Positions 8,266-16,185 of a DNA stretch of 29,034 nt are shown piece after piece. The notes below the pieces were generated by a model. It made no database searches and was not told the DNA's origin. It saw only the letters and a list, made by a program, of their open reading frames with translations. This DNA comes from a virus. Where the stretch lies: positions 1 to 29,034 of IMG/VR virus record IMGVR_UViG_3300024259_000121; one strand, written 5' to 3'. Positions within the stretch are counted from its first letter, which is position 1; every line of letters begins with the position of its first letter. A program made the translations under genes and the position numbers.

Positions 8266-8340
8266 TCATGAAGATACGGTTCCACCAAAGGGCAACCGGT
8301 TGGTCATCTGCCAACCCTCGTAAGGATCAACAGGGATCAT
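8266..8340 (-). CDS. Possible leaderless mini-ORF (24 aa) at start of tail operon
   Basis: An ATG at 8340 lies about 27 bases downstream of the centre of the TATA element at 8362-8373, where archaeal transcription would be expected to begin. The frame runs 24 codons (MIPVDPYEGWQMTNRL and so on) to TGA at 8268-8266, ten bases before the tail terminator ATG. A second ATG at 8358 in the same frame lies too close to the TATA box to be transcribed from it. The peptide could be real or could act as a leader that couples translation to the next gene. Support is only positional. Confidence 0.3.
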   Translation of the reverse strand: MIPVDPYEGWQMTNRLPFGGTVSS

Positions 8341-8359
8341 GCTAAGTAAACTACCCATC

Positions 8360-8380
8360 TGTTTTATATAAAATACATTA
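8360..8380 (-). promoter_or_regulatory. Late-type TATA promoter, copy 1 (tail operon)
   Basis: The symmetric core TTTTATATAAAA lies at 8362-8373, and the whole 21-base element, including the TAATGTA flank upstream on the minus strand, is identical to the copies at 19377-19397 and 22072-22092. On the minus strand it would start transcription near 8341 and serve the tail terminator, tube and downstream tail genes. An inverted repeat (8388-8411) lies immediately upstream of it. The exact repetition at three intergenic sites is direct evidence of a shared regulatory element. Its reading as an archaeal TATA box is an inference. Confidence 0.75.
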
Positions 8381-8387
8381 ATCTTAC

Positions 8388-8411
8388 ATTGTTTGCAATA
8401 CTGTAAACAAT
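8388..8411. repeat. Inverted repeat ATTGTTT-N10-AAACAAT upstream of promoter 1
   Basis: ATTGTTT (8388-8394) and AAACAAT (8405-8411) are perfect seven-base arms around a ten-base spacer, centred 32 bases upstream of the TATA core. The site could bind a dimeric activator, or act as a hairpin after the gene that ends at 8477. It contains TTTGCAATA, which also occurs upstream of promoter 2 (19402-19410), although at a different distance from the TATA core. Confidence 0.5.
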
Positions 8412-8448
8412 AGACTATGTGAGAATGCACGTGTGTCTGTACGTGTTT

Positions 8449-8476
8449 GTGTATGTGTGTATATACGTATATGCAC
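8449..8476. other. Strict alternating purine-pyrimidine tract
   Basis: Twenty-eight consecutive bases alternate purine and pyrimidine without interruption, and most of the preceding 25 bases do so as well. The tract directly follows the stop of the HK97 gp10-like gene. It includes a near-palindrome (8457-8476) centred on TATACGTATA. Such sequence can adopt Z-DNA or a cruciform. It may act in transcription termination between two operons, but it has no T run. Confidence 0.5.
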
Positions 8477-8890
8477 CTATCTAAAGTTCTCTGGCAAAGC
8501 CTTCTTGAGCGCAGGAACGAGATCAATATCTATTGTTGGCCGGATAAATGGCTGTGGACGTGTACCTAACCTTCCAATAGCTCTAGCGATAGGGAAAGCG
8601 GCCTTTTCTTCAATGCCTTTGACTCTCAGCCATGCTCTGATAGCTTCTAATGGTGGCATTTTACCGGGCGGTCTACCCCATTCAACCCATTGTGCATAAA
8701 AAGGAAAAGAAAATATCAGATCAACACTTTTCTCATTGACCTCAATCTCAAAACGTATGCCATTAACTAATGCTCCTGTAGCAACTGGTGCGCGTTCCTT
8801 CATCTTAGAGATCATTTCTTCGCCGACCTGTGTTAAACTATCGACTACGTTTTTGATCTCTTGATCCTTATTTAGAATGATTCGAACCAT
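8477..8890 (-). CDS. HK97 gp10-like neck / tail completion protein
   Basis: The protein is 137 residues long and shows the family signature clearly: an N-terminal helix, then ERAPVATGALVNGIRF (about residues 32-47), FPFYAQWVEWGRPPG (about 63-77), an amphipathic helix with IRAWLRVKG, and the C-terminal block GTRPQPFIRPT. This HK97 gp10 family sits at the head-tail interface and is usually encoded between the stopper and the tail terminator, as here. The ATG overlaps the stop of the stopper gene (TAATG). It is the last gene before the promoter-containing gap at 8257-8476. Confidence 0.88.
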   Translation of the reverse strand: MVRIILNKDQEIKNVVDSLTQVGEEMISKMKERAPVATGALVNGIRFEIEVNEKSVDLIFSFPFYAQWVEWGRPPGKMPPLEAIRAWLRVKGIEEKAAFPIARAIGRLGTRPQPFIRPTIDIDLVPALKKALPENFR

Positions 8891-9255
8891 TATGATTTTA
8901 GATCTAGCAATCCGTACTTAAATAAATTGGTGCTGTCTGGCTGTATTGTAATTAAGCTTCTAACTTCATAGGTTTTACCATCAAAAGTAACAAAATCTTG
9001 CTCGTTTAGCGTGGTATCTTGTGCAACCATGATGTATGCGTCTGCGCCTTCTAGCTTAAGAACCTCATCTTGAGTCCATGTAACATCAACACTCATTGCA
9101 ATAGCTAATATGTTAACTGGCGTTCCTTCGGTCAAAGTCTCTCTACCAGATGTATTATCGAGAGTTTTAGTAATTGGTATTCTAGAAATTGTTCTGCCTA
9201 AGTCTGCTAAAGGTCCGTTCTCAAAATCACTTGCCGTTACATTACTGACTACCAT
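8890..9255 (-). CDS. Head-closure (stopper) protein
   Basis: The protein is 121 residues long. It is a small beta barrel with the late strand pattern FVTFDGKTYEVRSL followed by a C-terminal strand (LFKYGLLDLKS), as in SPP1 gp16-like head-closure proteins. The order adaptor, stopper, gp10-like protein, terminator is the standard neck module, and this gene occupies the stopper slot. ATG at 9255 abuts the TAA of the adaptor gene (TAAATG). The family is assigned mainly from pattern and context. Confidence 0.65.
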   Translation of the reverse strand: MVVSNVTASDFENGPLADLGRTISRIPITKTLDNTSGRETLTEGTPVNILAIAMSVDVTWTQDEVLKLEGADAYIMVAQDTTLNEQDFVTFDGKTYEVRSLITIQPDSTNLFKYGLLDLKS

Positions 9256-10110
9256 TTAAACCGTCGCTGGATATTTCTGCACCTTAGCTTTCAATTCAAC
9301 TGTTTCATTTCTAAGACGCAATAACGTCTCTCTAATGTTTGTGAATGGCTCTCCTTTTGAGGCTGTAAAGTGTGGTACGGTGTAACTCGTTACATCATCG
9401 AATGTTCCACCTGTTTGTTCAATTAAACACTGCATTGCAGCTAAATTGGCAGTTAGTTTCAGAATGTTACGAGGAATTGGATAAACTCCAAATACCCATT
9501 TAATAACTATGTCTTGAGGTACGACTTTTGAGAATGATGTAGCTTCAGGATTTAAATTTCCGTTTAGTAAAAGCAGTCCTTTCTTCTCGTATTTGTAAAC
9601 TTTTGCTGGCGTTACAGTTACGCTATTTATTTCTAGAGCTTCCAGAGATTTAATTGGATATGGATGGAAGTATTGTTTATCAACGCCAGAACCATCTAGC
9701 GTATCTGAATTGATAACATCAGGTATGATTCGATACACACTGTCGGCTCCAGGAGCCGTAGTTAGCTCATCATCAGACTCTAATGTAAGCGTGTCACTTG
9801 TGTTGCTAGCAATCCGCGCATATTGGCCAGATCCAGTTCCGGACTTTATCCAAAGAACATAATTCTCATATGCGTCTACGTCCCAACTTTTATCTGTATC
9901 TGTTAGTGTTAGAGTTGTTCCAGATTCAGCAGTTCCACTGTCTTCTGTGGAGTGGAATCGAGAGTGTACGATTAGATCGACTTTGTCGCTAGCATCTATG
10001 ATAGCTGCTAGAATATCTGCTTGACTTACATTAGTCGCTGCTGCTGCGAAACCTTGAGTTCGTTCAACATCGGATTGTGAGCAGTAGCTTTTTGTTGTTA
10101 GGTAGTCCAT
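9256..10110 (-). CDS. Head-tail connector adaptor with inserted beta domain
   Basis: The protein is 284 residues long. The helical adaptor core is split. The N-terminal part has YCSQSDVERTQG and ILAAIIDASDKVDLIVHSRF, and the C-terminal part has IPRNILKLTANLAAMQCLIE, matching the helices of HK97 gp6/SPP1 gp15-type adaptors that sit under the portal. Between them, residues about 60-125 form a beta insertion with the repeat-like pattern SGTTLTLTDTDKSW, GSGQYARIASNTSDTLTLES, common in virion proteins. The YFHPYPIKSLEALEIN block (about 145-160) is typical of adaptors. It starts one base after the stop of the preceding gene. Confidence 0.72.
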   Translation of the reverse strand: MDYLTTKSYCSQSDVERTQGFAAAATNVSQADILAAIIDASDKVDLIVHSRFHSTEDSGTAESGTTLTLTDTDKSWDVDAYENYVLWIKSGTGSGQYARIASNTSDTLTLESDDELTTAPGADSVYRIIPDVINSDTLDGSGVDKQYFHPYPIKSLEALEINSVTVTPAKVYKYEKKGLLLLNGNLNPEATSFSKVVPQDIVIKWVFGVYPIPRNILKLTANLAAMQCLIEQTGGTFDDVTSYTVPHFTASKGEPFTNIRETLLRLRNETVELKAKVQKYPATV

Positions 10111-10111
10111 T

Positions 10112-10471
10112 TTATGTTACAAGTAGTTTTGGATCGAGCATTTGTGTTCGATCTATAAACTGTTCTCCATCTATAAATTGATCGCGATCTATTACTGAAA
10201 GCGCGTCTATGACGATAACTATTGCGCCATTACACTTCCACGTACCAAGAACAGTAAATGTTCCGGGATGAGTTACATCACAACACTCGAAAGTAGCTCC
10301 AGTATCGACTATGAATGTTGTTGTTACATCTACAGTTAGTGAGAGTGCAGCACCATCAATATCTAATATGAAAATCCCTGCTTTAACTGTGACATCGTCT
10401 GCTGCAGTAAACACATTCTGTAGTTCACTCATTCTTAGAGTTCCGCCAGTTGCTATTCTATAGTCTGCCAT
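10112..10471 (-). CDS. Small beta-rich virion-type protein
   Basis: The ATG at 10471 (MADYRIATGG) is preferred because it follows the stop of the giant gene with the recurrent TAAAATGG junction; an ATG at 10486 would overlap that gene. The protein has 119 residues, mostly short beta strands (TVKAGIFILDIDGAAL, TFECCDVTHPG, FTVLGTWKCNG) and a C-terminal segment with a repeated theme (RDQFIDGEQFIDRTQ). The strand pattern resembles one or two rungs of a beta helix, like parts of the neighbouring giant protein. It may be an assembly partner or cap for that protein. No family is recognised. Confidence 0.55.
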   Translation of the reverse strand: MADYRIATGGTLRMSELQNVFTAADDVTVKAGIFILDIDGAALSLTVDVTTTFIVDTGATFECCDVTHPGTFTVLGTWKCNGAIVIVIDALSVIDRDQFIDGEQFIDRTQMLDPKLLVT

Positions 10472-10472
10472 T

Positions 10473-13400
10473 TTAGCATGAACCATCCCAGTTAGTAAAG
10501 ACGATACTGGAATTAAGACCGAGTACGATATTATTCAGATAACAGCTCAAGCCAGTTACTTCTACAATTGTGCCTATGTTCTGCGATTCTATATTCCAGA
10601 ACTGTTTTGTTCCAGATGCGATATGTGTATTTGTTGAATTAAATATAAACGTTCCATTATTGTGCAATAAAGTGCCGTTTGTATCTATGGTGAAATTGCT
10701 AGTGGTGATAGTCGTATTTGATGAAGTAGCGTGATAAAATGCGTCAGTTCCTATATACATGCTTCCAAAATCACATATGTCACCTTGTGAGGCATTGATG
10801 CCAGATCCAGACCCAGTTATATTAGCGAGTTCTCCAACAGTTAAGTTAAATCCATCAGTATCCCATACAAAACCGTTAGTGGTTAAATTATCACATTCAT
10901 AGTTTCCAAATTGTAAGACATTCGCAAACATATTGCACGAGATCACATCATCTGTAAAATTAAATTGGAAGGGTGTAGCAAAGCTAGAGTTAACATCTTC
11001 TGTAACTGCTATTGTTTTCCAGTAATATGTGGTATTGACTGTCAATTGTGATGTATTGAACACGAACGTGTTGGTTGCAATACCTTCAGTTTCATTAAGA
11101 ATTGTGCTAAAGTCAGAGTCATTATCTAGCTGGAAACCGTAAGTGATGCTATCTAAATCAATATCGGTACTAGCTACCCAAGTAAATGAAATTGTGTCGG
11201 ATAAGTTAATTTGTATAGTATTATTTGCTGGGAAAGATAAAACTGGATCTGAAGGTGGTGCATTTACAATTGTGACGTTTGTACTAAATAAAGTTGATGT
11301 GTTAGCAAAGCCATCCGTAGCCCAAACAGAACAATTGTAATAATTAGTCTTAGTTGTAAATGAGCTAGATAAATTAAGTGTACAATCTTCACCATTAGCA
11401 CAGTTTTTCAGTTCGGAGAATATAGCAGTTCCGTTCTCATAAAAAGTAGCATTCATAGTTAGTGTTTGTCCAGCATCAGTATCTGTTATGCTAGAATTAC
11501 AAAATAATGTCTCGTTAGTATAATTATTTGCTCCAGCAAAGATATTTGGGGTAGCTATTGTTAGTGGTAAATTAATTATAAAGTAAGCTTCTTCTGTAAC
11601 AACATTTACTCCGCCGATGGATTTGAAAGTTATATCTTTTTTATTGGTTGTAATTGTGGCTTTTACTTTTGTACTTGATACACGAGTTATCTGAATAATG
11701 CTATTTGGGTCATCATTTTCAAAATCAACCCACGTGTGTCCGATACCATCACCAATAACTATATGACCTGTATATTTGCTAGATTGTCTTATCGTAATTG
11801 GATCTGCGCTTTCCACATATCTAACTATAGTTTTAGTTCCAATATTTGCAAACTCGATCTTCTCTTGATAACGATCGTTCATCGGAATTATAATTAAAGA
11901 CTCTACTTTGCTAAGATCTTTATTGTCTGTATATATCTTAGTTTTCTTGTCATTAATAGTATACTCATATCCACCGAGAATCGCAGAATTATCTTTATCG
12001 ATGCCTTTAAGCGTATGATCATCTGAAACAGATACTATTTGACGATATAATCCGGGAGCTAGTGATCCAGTATTGTTTGTCCACGTGAAAGAGCTATTTA
12101 CTATGTTGCTGATCTCTTCGAAGAAGACAGAGTCTCCAGTTGAGTTAATAATAGAATTATTTGTACCGAATAGATTATTATCACTAACTGTAATATTCAT
12201 AGTTACGTTGTCTACAAAGGTTTGATTTACAACATTAGAAGGAACAACCCATGTGATTGTCGGACTGGTTACATCTATTTTGAAGCTAGCATTTCCAGAA
12301 CTATCGCTTTGGGCAATTGTTCCATTAGCGAATACTTCCCACGTATAATTTCCTTCACCACTAGAAGTAGCATTTGCCCATGTATGATTAAGATTCGGAG
12401 TATTTGCAGATTCAACAATATCACTTGACGAATTATAAATATAAACTATATAGTTAGTCGCACCAGTAGATTCGTTCCATATAAAAGACAGGTTTATGAA
12501 TGTATTAAATAATTGATTTACTGGACTAACTTGTAATGGTGCATCTAATCCACAGGTATTGCTTAAAGTTCCAAGACCGATATTTGTTCCAGTTCCCAAT
12601 AATCTACAATAAGACATGTTGATATTTATTGTGATATTAATATCCCCATCCAATCGTAATGTATCATTAACAAAAATGGACGCATTTCTACCAATGTCAT
12701 CAACAATATTATTTCCCGCCAGCGTTAAATTTGCGAATTGAGTTTCGTTTGCACCTAAAAGCGTTCCAGATCCAATTATGTTAATGAGAGAAGTTATTTC
12801 ATCAAAGGTTTTAGTATCTGCCCATGCCGTTGTTTGTGTTATTCCATCATTAGTTCCCTTAAAGTCAGAAACATTTGTTCCGAATCCTTCATCAAACTGA
12901 TAACAAGAAATTAAATTAGCTTGATTAACTAAGTCTGAGCATTGTTTCAGTGAGTTAGTTCTAAGTTCATCAGGAGTTAATTGTATATTATAAAATTCAA
13001 CTCTTCCGATAGTTGTTTCTGCATAAAGTCCTACAGCTCTACGACCAACAAAACCTATATTGGTAGGATCTGCGGCCCAAGCACCATTAGAAAGTTCTGC
13101 AGAGAAAAATCCATTGATATACATATCCACCGTAGTTGTTGAAGTTCTAACTAGTGAAATCTGATTCCAAGAGTTATTGGTTAGATCCACCATTGCTGAA
13201 CTAGAATCGCCTGTGCTTCCTAAGTATAATAACATACTTGCGCCATTGTATCTAAAACCCAGTGCACCGTCAGTTTCTCCACCAAAAATATATTCTGTAG
13301 AAGCTAGTCCGGGATAATAATACCAAATATTAATTGTATTGCTGGTTCCTAAATTTAGTGCGGGCGTTATATTTAGGTATTCATCGACACCATTTAACTC

Positions 13401-15467
13401 TAGTGCTGATGTTCCGATAAATGCACCATTACTTCGCCAATTTTCTGAGATATCGTGCGTTCCTGCGCGTGCATCGAACTCACCTGTAGATAAAATTGTT
13501 AGATTTCCTGCAGCTAAATTATAATTTGATGAACTAGCATCTAGCTTTAATCCAATGAATAGATTTCCACTAGTGTTCCAATCACCTGTTAGTGTAGTAT
13601 TTTTGTTAATCAATATGTCACCACTCATTGAACCACCGTTGTTATCAAAAGTTCCGCTAAACAATGCAGATTCTTCTAGTTGTGTTAAATCGGACGTTGC
13701 TGTATAAAAACCGCCATCTATTAATAATATGTTTTCGTGATATGCAATTTGATTGGCGAGGGTTGCATTGTAAGTTCCATTTACAAAAACATTACCAGTT
13801 ACATTAACTGTCGTGTTCTCAATTGTTAGAGTTGCAGAGGTATTCAGAATATTAAGATCTCCATCAACAACTAGCGCAGTATTGTTATATAGCGTATCTG
13901 CAGTGATATTTAAATCTGATGCGATTGTGTGGCTTCCACCTACAAATCGGAAAGGTGCATTGACATAAAAGTTGCTAGAAGTTAGAGTCATATCCGTATA
14001 GTTTGTCTCCTTTAGAATTGTTGTGTCTCCTGAGATATTCAGCATTCCGCCAGCATCATGTAATATCGTGCCGTTCTGAATAAATGCGTTATCGACAGTT
14101 AGATTGAACGTGCTGATGTTCCATGTATTGTCTTGGATCTCGAGAGAAATACACCGAACATTCCCATTTTGAGCATAGTCAACGTCTTGGCCAGCTGCAA
14201 CAGTTAAATCGCAGATAGGTAGGATCGCCATGTAATCTATAGATATATCGTGATTGATATTTCCAGATTCAGCGTGTTGAACTCTTGTATGTATAACACC
14301 GTTAGTGATCCAATCATCTGCACTCTGAACAGTCTCATTTTGGAATGTCATGGTGCTATTTTTGAATACGAGTAGTGCTTGATTCCAACTTCCATTATAT
14401 ACAGACCACCATTCGTTATGTGACGGACTGCCATCATAAACTGCAAATGTGCTGAAGTTCCACAATAAACCTGCTGGAAGCTCAGAATTAGTAAAATTCA
14501 TCTGGCACTCTTGTCCGGGAGTTCCGGTTGTTTCAGAAACATTAAGTGAATCACCATCAATAGCTTGCAAAGATGCTAAATTACCTGCATCAACAACACC
14601 AACAATTCCTTGTAAGGTATCTGGAGTCCAAGCACCCGTAGTTACATTGTAAGGATCGTATGCTCGAATAAACTCTAGAACTTGATAATCTTTAAATGAC
14701 TTAAAGTGAACTAGTAAAACCTCGTCTTCTGCATCATATACTGCCTTATCGAAGTTTGACTCATCACACCACTCAATCTTCATATTATAGTTAAAATCCA
14801 ACGAACAGCGATCACTGAAAGAGCCGAGCGGATAATCATAATTATCAATGGCTTCAGCTTCTCGTATTCGCCAAGTGAGACGATAACTCGCAGTATCTTT
14901 TGCATTATATTCAACTCTATAGTCGCTAGGGAACTGCTCAAATTCAGCAAGTGCGTTTATTGTCTGTATTTGGGTCATGTACCCCCCATCTCCAGTGCTT
15001 CTGACAGCATAATACGGCGTGTTCTTGATCACGCGCATGGAGACATTATCCTCGACTTCCTCGTAATAGAGATCAATCTTAGTTGCTTTGCGATTGCTTC
15101 TCTCCCAATAATCATCGACGTAACATCGAGTTGCAGTTACTTTAGAACATATTGAGACATCATCTACGTCTTTTAGTTGCAGATAGGTTCTCTGACGCTC
15201 AACAATCCAGTCTTCTTTGAATCCGATGTATCGACCAGAGTAAAGTGTCCACTCATCTGTTGTATATTTCCAACGTAAGAAATCATCAATACCTCTAGTA
15301 ATGAACTCTAGCTTCTTGCCAGATTCATAGTCTAGTAGAATATAATTAGCGTCTGGATTGTCTTCCAGTAAATTTCGATAATCTGCCGTATTAAGGGCTG
15401 ATAAGACTATCATAATTAGAATAAGTCCACTTGCTACACTACCCACTACCGTTGTTTTATTGACCAT
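10473..15467 (-). CDS. Giant sequon-rich surface protein with LamG and Fn3-like domains (1664 aa)
   Basis: A hydrophobic segment at residues 8-25 (VGSVASGLILIMIVLSAL) is a signal anchor or signal peptide. Residues about 30-290 hold a globular N-terminal part. A beta-helix-like region follows (about 430-680), then a LamG/concanavalin-like domain (about 688-865, ending in ISCYQFDEGFGTNVSD). Fn3/Ig-like modules lie at about 974-1063, 1064-1160 and 1404-1505, with another beta domain at about 1172-1295. More beta-helix rungs run to the C-terminus. Dozens of N-x-S/T sequons occur across the length, as in archaeal surface glycoproteins. It lies between head and neck genes, so it may be a head fibre or adhesin, or a host-type protein displayed on the infected cell. 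Confidence 0.75.
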   Translation of the reverse strand: MVNKTTVVGSVASGLILIMIVLSALNTADYRNLLEDNPDANYILLDYESGKKLEFITRGIDDFLRWKYTTDEWTLYSGRYIGFKEDWIVERQRTYLQLKDVDDVSICSKVTATRCYVDDYWERSNRKATKIDLYYEEVEDNVSMRVIKNTPYYAVRSTGDGGYMTQIQTINALAEFEQFPSDYRVEYNAKDTASYRLTWRIREAEAIDNYDYPLGSFSDRCSLDFNYNMKIEWCDESNFDKAVYDAEDEVLLVHFKSFKDYQVLEFIRAYDPYNVTTGAWTPDTLQGIVGVVDAGNLASLQAIDGDSLNVSETTGTPGQECQMNFTNSELPAGLLWNFSTFAVYDGSPSHNEWWSVYNGSWNQALLVFKNSTMTFQNETVQSADDWITNGVIHTRVQHAESGNINHDISIDYMAILPICDLTVAAGQDVDYAQNGNVRCISLEIQDNTWNISTFNLTVDNAFIQNGTILHDAGGMLNISGDTTILKETNYTDMTLTSSNFYVNAPFRFVGGSHTIASDLNITADTLYNNTALVVDGDLNILNTSATLTIENTTVNVTGNVFVNGTYNATLANQIAYHENILLIDGGFYTATSDLTQLEESALFSGTFDNNGGSMSGDILINKNTTLTGDWNTSGNLFIGLKLDASSSNYNLAAGNLTILSTGEFDARAGTHDISENWRSNGAFIGTSALELNGVDEYLNITPALNLGTSNTINIWYYYPGLASTEYIFGGETDGALGFRYNGASMLLYLGSTGDSSSAMVDLTNNSWNQISLVRTSTTTVDMYINGFFSAELSNGAWAADPTNIGFVGRRAVGLYAETTIGRVEFYNIQLTPDELRTNSLKQCSDLVNQANLISCYQFDEGFGTNVSDFKGTNDGITQTTAWADTKTFDEITSLINIIGSGTLLGANETQFANLTLAGNNIVDDIGRNASIFVNDTLRLDGDINITININMSYCRLLGTGTNIGLGTLSNTCGLDAPLQVSPVNQLFNTFINLSFIWNESTGATNYIVYIYNSSSDIVESANTPNLNHTWANATSSGEGNYTWEVFANGTIAQSDSSGNASFKIDVTSPTITWVVPSNVVNQTFVDNVTMNITVSDNNLFGTNNSIINSTGDSVFFEEISNIVNSSFTWTNNTGSLAPGLYRQIVSVSDDHTLKGIDKDNSAILGGYEYTINDKKTKIYTDNKDLSKVESLIIIPMNDRYQEKIEFANIGTKTIVRYVESADPITIRQSSKYTGHIVIGDGIGHTWVDFENDDPNSIIQITRVSSTKVKATITTNKKDITFKSIGGVNVVTEEAYFIINLPLTIATPNIFAGANNYTNETLFCNSSITDTDAGQTLTMNATFYENGTAIFSELKNCANGEDCTLNLSSSFTTKTNYYNCSVWATDGFANTSTLFSTNVTIVNAPPSDPVLSFPANNTIQINLSDTISFTWVASTDIDLDSITYGFQLDNDSDFSTILNETEGIATNTFVFNTSQLTVNTTYYWKTIAVTEDVNSSFATPFQFNFTDDVISCNMFANVLQFGNYECDNLTTNGFVWDTDGFNLTVGELANITGSGSGINASQGDICDFGSMYIGTDAFYHATSSNTTITTSNFTIDTNGTLLHNNGTFIFNSTNTHIASGTKQFWNIESQNIGTIVEVTGLSCYLNNIVLGLNSSIVFTNWDGSC

Positions 15468-15835
15468 TATTGACTACTTACATAAACACCGGCTTTAACA
15501 CCTATTGAATCTGCGGCTGCTGTTGCTCTCAATCGAACATTTTTGTATTTCCCTAACCATGGAATTGATTTAATTGCTGCTGCGGAAATAGTTGTTCCTG
15601 CTGATTCATTGTCTATTTGAAACCAATTAGTTCCATCTGGACTATGCTCTGGAAATACAACGATATCAGTTGCTGCGCCATTAGTATTATCTACTACAAA
15701 TGCACCAGATAGGCCATTTGCTTCAAAAGCAGTTACTAGAGTTGTTGAGCCAGTATCTGAAACGGTTACGGTCGTAGTATCTATACGCGAGTGTACTCTT
15801 CCTGCTGTGCCTATTGTTTTAATTTCATCTACCAT
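15467..15835 (-). CDS. Small virion protein, likely head decoration or minor capsid
   Basis: The protein is 122 residues long and made of beta strands with the pattern VVFPEHSPDGTNWFQIDNES, IPWLGKYKNVRLRATA and GVKAGVYVSSQ, a beta-sandwich type frequent among minor capsid and tail proteins of phages. Its first six residues (MVDEIK) and most of the surrounding DNA match the start of the tape measure gene. It starts one base after the stop of the LEM/SAP-like gene and its stop overlaps the ATG of the giant surface protein (TAATG), so the three are coupled. Its function is inferred from composition and position. Confidence 0.55.
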   Translation of the reverse strand: MVDEIKTIGTAGRVHSRIDTTTVTVSDTGSTTLVTAFEANGLSGAFVVDNTNGAATDIVVFPEHSPDGTNWFQIDNESAGTTISAAAIKSIPWLGKYKNVRLRATAAADSIGVKAGVYVSSQ

Positions 15836-15836
15836 T

Positions 15837-16121
15837 TTAATCTGCTTGCGCTCCTAATATCTTGTTAATTAAATCAGCCTTTCGGTTGTCTTTAACATTC
15901 ATTTCCTCGCCAATCTTTCTTAGCTCGGTCATTTTCATTGCCTTTAGGTCCTCTTCCGAGAACTTTGCTTCAGACTGCTCTTCTTCAGAGTTTGGATCTT
16001 CTGGAGCTTCCACTTCTGGTTTTTCTTCCACAAGATTACCTCTGATTTTCTTAACAGCAGTCTTACCGTCATCAGTTTTTATGATCATGTAATCATCGGT
16101 TTTGCTTAATATTTCTTGCAT
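15837..16121 (-). CDS. Acidic protein with C-terminal LEM/SAP-like helix-extended-helix domain
   Basis: The protein is 94 residues long. Residues 1-32 form a small beta hairpin part (DDYMIIKTDDGKTAVKKI), followed by a disordered acidic linker rich in Glu and Pro (about 33-55). The C-terminal part (LKAMKMTELRKIGEEMNV, then KADLINKILGAQ) matches the helix-extended-helix of LEM, HeH, SAP or Rho-N domains, which often bind nucleic acid and are common as small domains in head-region phage proteins. The start has AGGAG eight bases upstream of the ATG at 16121. It is the first gene after the terminator at 16150-16185, so it needs its own promoter or read-through. Confidence 0.6.
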   Translation of the reverse strand: MQEILSKTDDYMIIKTDDGKTAVKKIRGNLVEEKPEVEAPEDPNSEEEQSEAKFSEEDLKAMKMTELRKIGEEMNVKDNRKADLINKILGAQAD

Positions 16122-16149
16122 TGTTTTTTCTCCTGTCTTGAGATTAATT

Positions 16150-16185
16150 AAAAAAAGATAAAAAAAGGGCTAATCAAACCCCTTT
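16150..16185 (-). terminator. Hairpin plus T-run terminator after capsid operon
   Basis: On the minus strand AAAGGG (16185-16180) pairs with CCCTTT (16169-16164) around a ten-base loop, and two runs of seven T follow (16166-16160 and 16156-16150). The hairpin starts within the stop codon of the preceding virion gene. T runs of this length terminate archaeal transcription, and the hairpin would also fit a bacterial intrinsic terminator. It would allow strong capsid expression with reduced read-through into the giant surface-protein operon. Confidence 0.75.

Noticed and set aside
8266-8526. 86-codon minus-strand frame across the neck-tail gap
   Set aside because: Its first 50 residues translate the alternating purine-pyrimidine tract (Tyr/Thr/His/Val repeats) and it overlaps the gp10-like gene and the promoter. 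Only its last 24 codons are kept, as a possible mini-ORF.
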